DNA of 64,000 bases from NCBI GenBank assembly GCA_946894095.1, contig OX335655.1, positions 6,758,001 through 6,822,000 on the forward strand, written 5' to 3'. How positions within the stretch are numbered: the stretch's first letter is position 1; every line of letters begins with the position of its first letter. The notes beneath the pieces are model-generated. The model did no database searches and had not been told where the DNA came from. It saw only the letters and a list, made by a program, of their open reading frames with translations. The position numbers were made by a program, and so were the translations under genes. Source of the stretch: Incurvaria masculella (taxonomy: Eukaryota > Arthropoda > Insecta > Lepidoptera > Incurvariidae). This document shows, one piece after another, positions 61,497-64,000 of the stretch.

Positions 61497-61559
61497 TGTT
61501 ACGGCTTTTCACGCGGCAGGTAGAGAATATCTCTACCTGCCGCGTGAAAAGCCGTAACA
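61497..61559. repeat. Perfect palindrome, 30-bp arms with 3-nt loop
   Basis: TGTTACGGCTTTTCACGCGG... continues to AGAGA, loop ATA, then an exact complement. It is GC-rich within very AT-rich DNA. Confidence 0.93.
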
Positions 61560-62621
61560 TTTTTCAAATAAGTTTTTATAGTTATTTAAACTCATAGGAC
61601 ATTTTTATTTTACTCAAATATCCCACATCATTATAATTTTATGCCGCCATCTACATCAGCAATATCGGTAGGTATAGAAATGCCCTTGGAAATTAATTCC
61701 GTCTCTTTAAATAATTTTTAAAATGTGTTCAATAATTAATTTACTTTTATTCCTTTTATTTAGGTTCCATTTAAATGGTCTAAATCGCACAAATGCGTAG
61801 GTACTTATTTATTTGGTTGAGGAGTTTTCCTAAAAAATATACATAGAAAGGGAGGTGTATGTTGCCAAATGTTGACTGCACAAACAGAAAAGAATAGCAT
61901 GACGGTAGATTTTGTAACATTTCATCATTATTAAATTTATTAGTGACAATACAGTTACAACACACCTTAAAGATATTCCACACAACCTAACACACCCTCT
62001 CTCTCCTATCTCTCTATCTTCATATTTTTAGGTAAGTAGAATTTTTTCGTTAAATTAACAAATATTTGTAATATTGTGGGATTTAATAATTAGCTTGGTT
62101 ATAATTTATAATTTTGTGTTTTGAAACATCATTAAAACATATATGGCTGTTAGTTTACCGAAATTTATTGTTTTAATAAAAAATCTTAATACGACAAACG
62201 AAATGCATGTACCTGCCCACCCTTGAGTAGTGATAGTATGTCTGATGGCTCTCTATTAAATTTACAACTGTACACAGCTAGCCTCTTAACTATTCAAGCT
62301 GCACAATCAAACAACCGCACGACTAAGATGTCCTCCTTTCTTATAGGTGTACGTGTAAACGGAATGACTAATAAGTAATACATCAACATGTGCGTGGGGA
62401 ATCACTAGCATTTGCTTTATCTTTTACTATCCTGCTTTCACTTTGGTTTTCCAGACTTGTTCATGGAAAACATTTGACTATCGCTAAGAGAAAAGTGATG
62501 TGAAGTTCAGTAAATTTGCCTGGAATTAGCTTTATCCCAATACGACGCCACCTTCCGTGCTTTATACCTACAATACAAGTACAAAATAAACCTTAACCAA
62601 ATAAACGCAACATACAGACGG
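61560..62621. other. AT-rich intergenic DNA
   Basis: I see no gene or repeat that I can support. A (CT)-rich stretch lies at 61995-62020. Confidence 0.4.
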
Positions 62622-63018
62622 CTCGTAGCCTAGTGACGCGGGGACTGGCCTAGCGTACCAGAGGTTTGGGTTCAATTCCGACATGCACCACTGTCTTTCT
62701 CTTTCCGAGTTCGATAAGTGCATTTCGTCACGAATGCGAGCTGCTCCATGGTTCGGAATTCATGTAAAACTGTAGGTCCCCTTCCCCTACTAGGTGGTAG
62801 GGTTTAAGCCCGCCCGGGTTGGTACCATCGCATCGGATGAAAGATGGTCGAAGCGGCAATCAAAAATTGTCCGTGTTTTCCATCCAGTTCAATGTAACCG
62901 TGCTCATAAAGGGAAGGTCCTGGCATGGCACCTAATTCCTTCGGGAATGTGGTGTATTGGGCTAATATCATAACGGTAGTTGTGTGGTATTAGCCATCTA
63001 CGTTAGGTCGCATAAAAA
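62622..63018 (+). mobile_element. SINE, full length reference copy
   Basis: Head: GGCTCGTAGCCTAGTGACGC with an A box, and GGTTCAATTCC, a perfect B box, at about 62669. Body: TTCTTTCTC, TTCGTCACGAATGCGAG, GGTTTAAGCCCGCCCGGGTT, AAAATTGTCCGTGTTTTCC, GGTCCTGGCATGGCACC. It ends GCATAAAAAAAAGG. About 400 bp; no coding capacity. Confidence 0.9.
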
Positions 63019-63074
63019 AAAGGACAGAAGAATCGTGATATAAGGCGGCCGCGCACCAGAGTGGTCAGTCTGAG

Positions 63075-63397
63075 TTCTCACCTAAATTGGCGTTTACGGC
63101 AAACCGATCGACTGGCGTTTTCTCCGAACTCCATACAAGTTTTTACTAGATATTCTGTGGTTTTACTTCTTCAAGCTGTCAAAGTCAAACGCGGACTTCC
63201 GATTTGTATGAAAACGCGGAGTGGACGTAAACCGCAACGATGACGTATTTACGGCAACGTTGAGTAAGCTGTCAAATCAATCTCGGACTCGCAAATGTTA
63301 GTTCGCTTAACGCCCGCTGCGTGCGCTCTTCAATTTCTCCATACATTTGAAAACGCCAGTCGATCGGTTTGCCGTAACGCCAATTTATGTCACCTAA
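63075..63397. mobile_element. MITE, inverted relative of the copy at 43003
   Basis: The left end CTCACCTAAATTGGCGTTTACGG and right end GTAACGCCAATTTATGTCACC form terminal inverted repeats. The interior (TATTCTGTGGTTTTACTTCTT, CAAGCTGTCAAAGTCAAA) is the reverse complement of the other copy. Confidence 0.8.
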
Positions 63398-64000
63398 ATT
63401 GACTACCGGCTCAGAATCGAGTTCATGGCTACAAGCCCTTCCATCTCCGAAAATACACACATTTCGGATATTCCAGGCAATTATTAGCTAAAATTATAAT
63501 TTTATCCAATCGACAAATTTTATAATCGGATATTTTTATCAACCTCCTAGGAAATTCAGTGAAGCTGTCCACCGCCGCCATGCAAAATTGTCCCAGGCAC
63601 TTTATCGCAATCATACTGCGGACTCTCGGAACGAGCTATCTAGTGATGTTATTTGTGCGAATTCAGTGAATCAGTATGAAAACAGTCTCGATAAACATGT
63701 CAAACAAAATAAAAGTGTCGTGACCCATCAGCGAAAACAATACTGATATGTTAGATTGAACGAGAAAATAGATATTAGATATAGACTTAAATAATTTGCA
63801 ATAATGTGAAATGCCTTAATTTTTGCTATTCATTCTTTTTTTATTTTTCTATTTTTCCAAAATTTCCAGGAAAGTTTTTTGTCAGTTTGCTGTGATTATG
63901 AACTTGATAATGATAAAATATGACAAATGCGGGTGCAGTATATTGCTTAGATGATGAATCAACAATAAACTGATGTCAATTCACTTATTGCAAATTTGGT
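63398..64000. other. Window end, nothing certain
   Basis: A plus-strand stretch at about 63556-63744 can be read as a short frame ending NSVNQYENSLDKHVKQNK, faintly like the tail of a LINE reverse transcriptase. The evidence is too weak for a gene call. Confidence 0.3.

Noticed and set aside
63556..63744. Small plus-strand gene ending in HQRKQY
   Set aside because: Similarity to LINE RT tails is faint, no start or splice site is clear, and the window ends nearby.

Overview
The window is nuclear DNA of an insect, almost certainly a moth or butterfly (Lepidoptera). The evidence is genes with short exons and GT-AG introns, three Yellow/major-royal-jelly-protein family genes, a very high load of interspersed repeats, short TTAGG runs, and dispersed repeat families of the kind seen in Lepidoptera: a tRNA-derived SINE, elements carrying a (GGAC)n tract, TTAA-flanked MITEs and RTE-like LINE ends. 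There are no operons or bacterial features. No database search was possible, so family names rest on motifs.

Layout. 1-1132 is the 3' end of a non-LTR retrotransposon. 1267-7225 (+) is a gene for a multi-pass membrane protein of unknown function. Two of its exons have been multiplied in tandem: one into an 11-copy, ~182-bp array (1267-3216), the other into about six copies (4065-4740). Its stop codon lies 59 bp from that of yellow-family gene A (7285-10274, minus; probable 5'UTR exon at 16728-16799). Yellow gene B (17984-20135, minus) has the same exon structure as A and carries a partial copy of its exon 2 inside an intron. Yellow gene C (55142-59890, minus) belongs to a different branch and has six coding exons. 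All three open full length (422, 441 and 453 aa) and have candidate signal peptides, so they should encode secreted proteins of the family linked to cuticle pigmentation and melanin chemistry.

Between B and C lie mostly transposons. A young gypsy-type errantivirus with gag, pol and env and apparently identical LTRs (25428-32864) sits inside an older SINE. A degenerate Ty3/gypsy element (47338-54059) has a hAT-type element in its 5' LTR, which in turn holds two (GGAC)n elements. This retrotransposon appears to sit in the last intron of an unidentified plus-strand gene (exons at 42818-42970, 45469-45621, 46787-47146 and, less surely, 54112-54179). A minus-strand exon of unknown identity lies at 34621-34990.

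The remainder is introns and intergenic DNA filled with SINE copies, (GGAC)n elements, three matching 550-bp TTAA-flanked MITEs, other MITEs and several near-perfect hairpins. The most unusual features are the exon-derived tandem arrays with higher-order structure, the SINE abutting a splice acceptor, and the nested transposons whose target-site duplications can be read directly.
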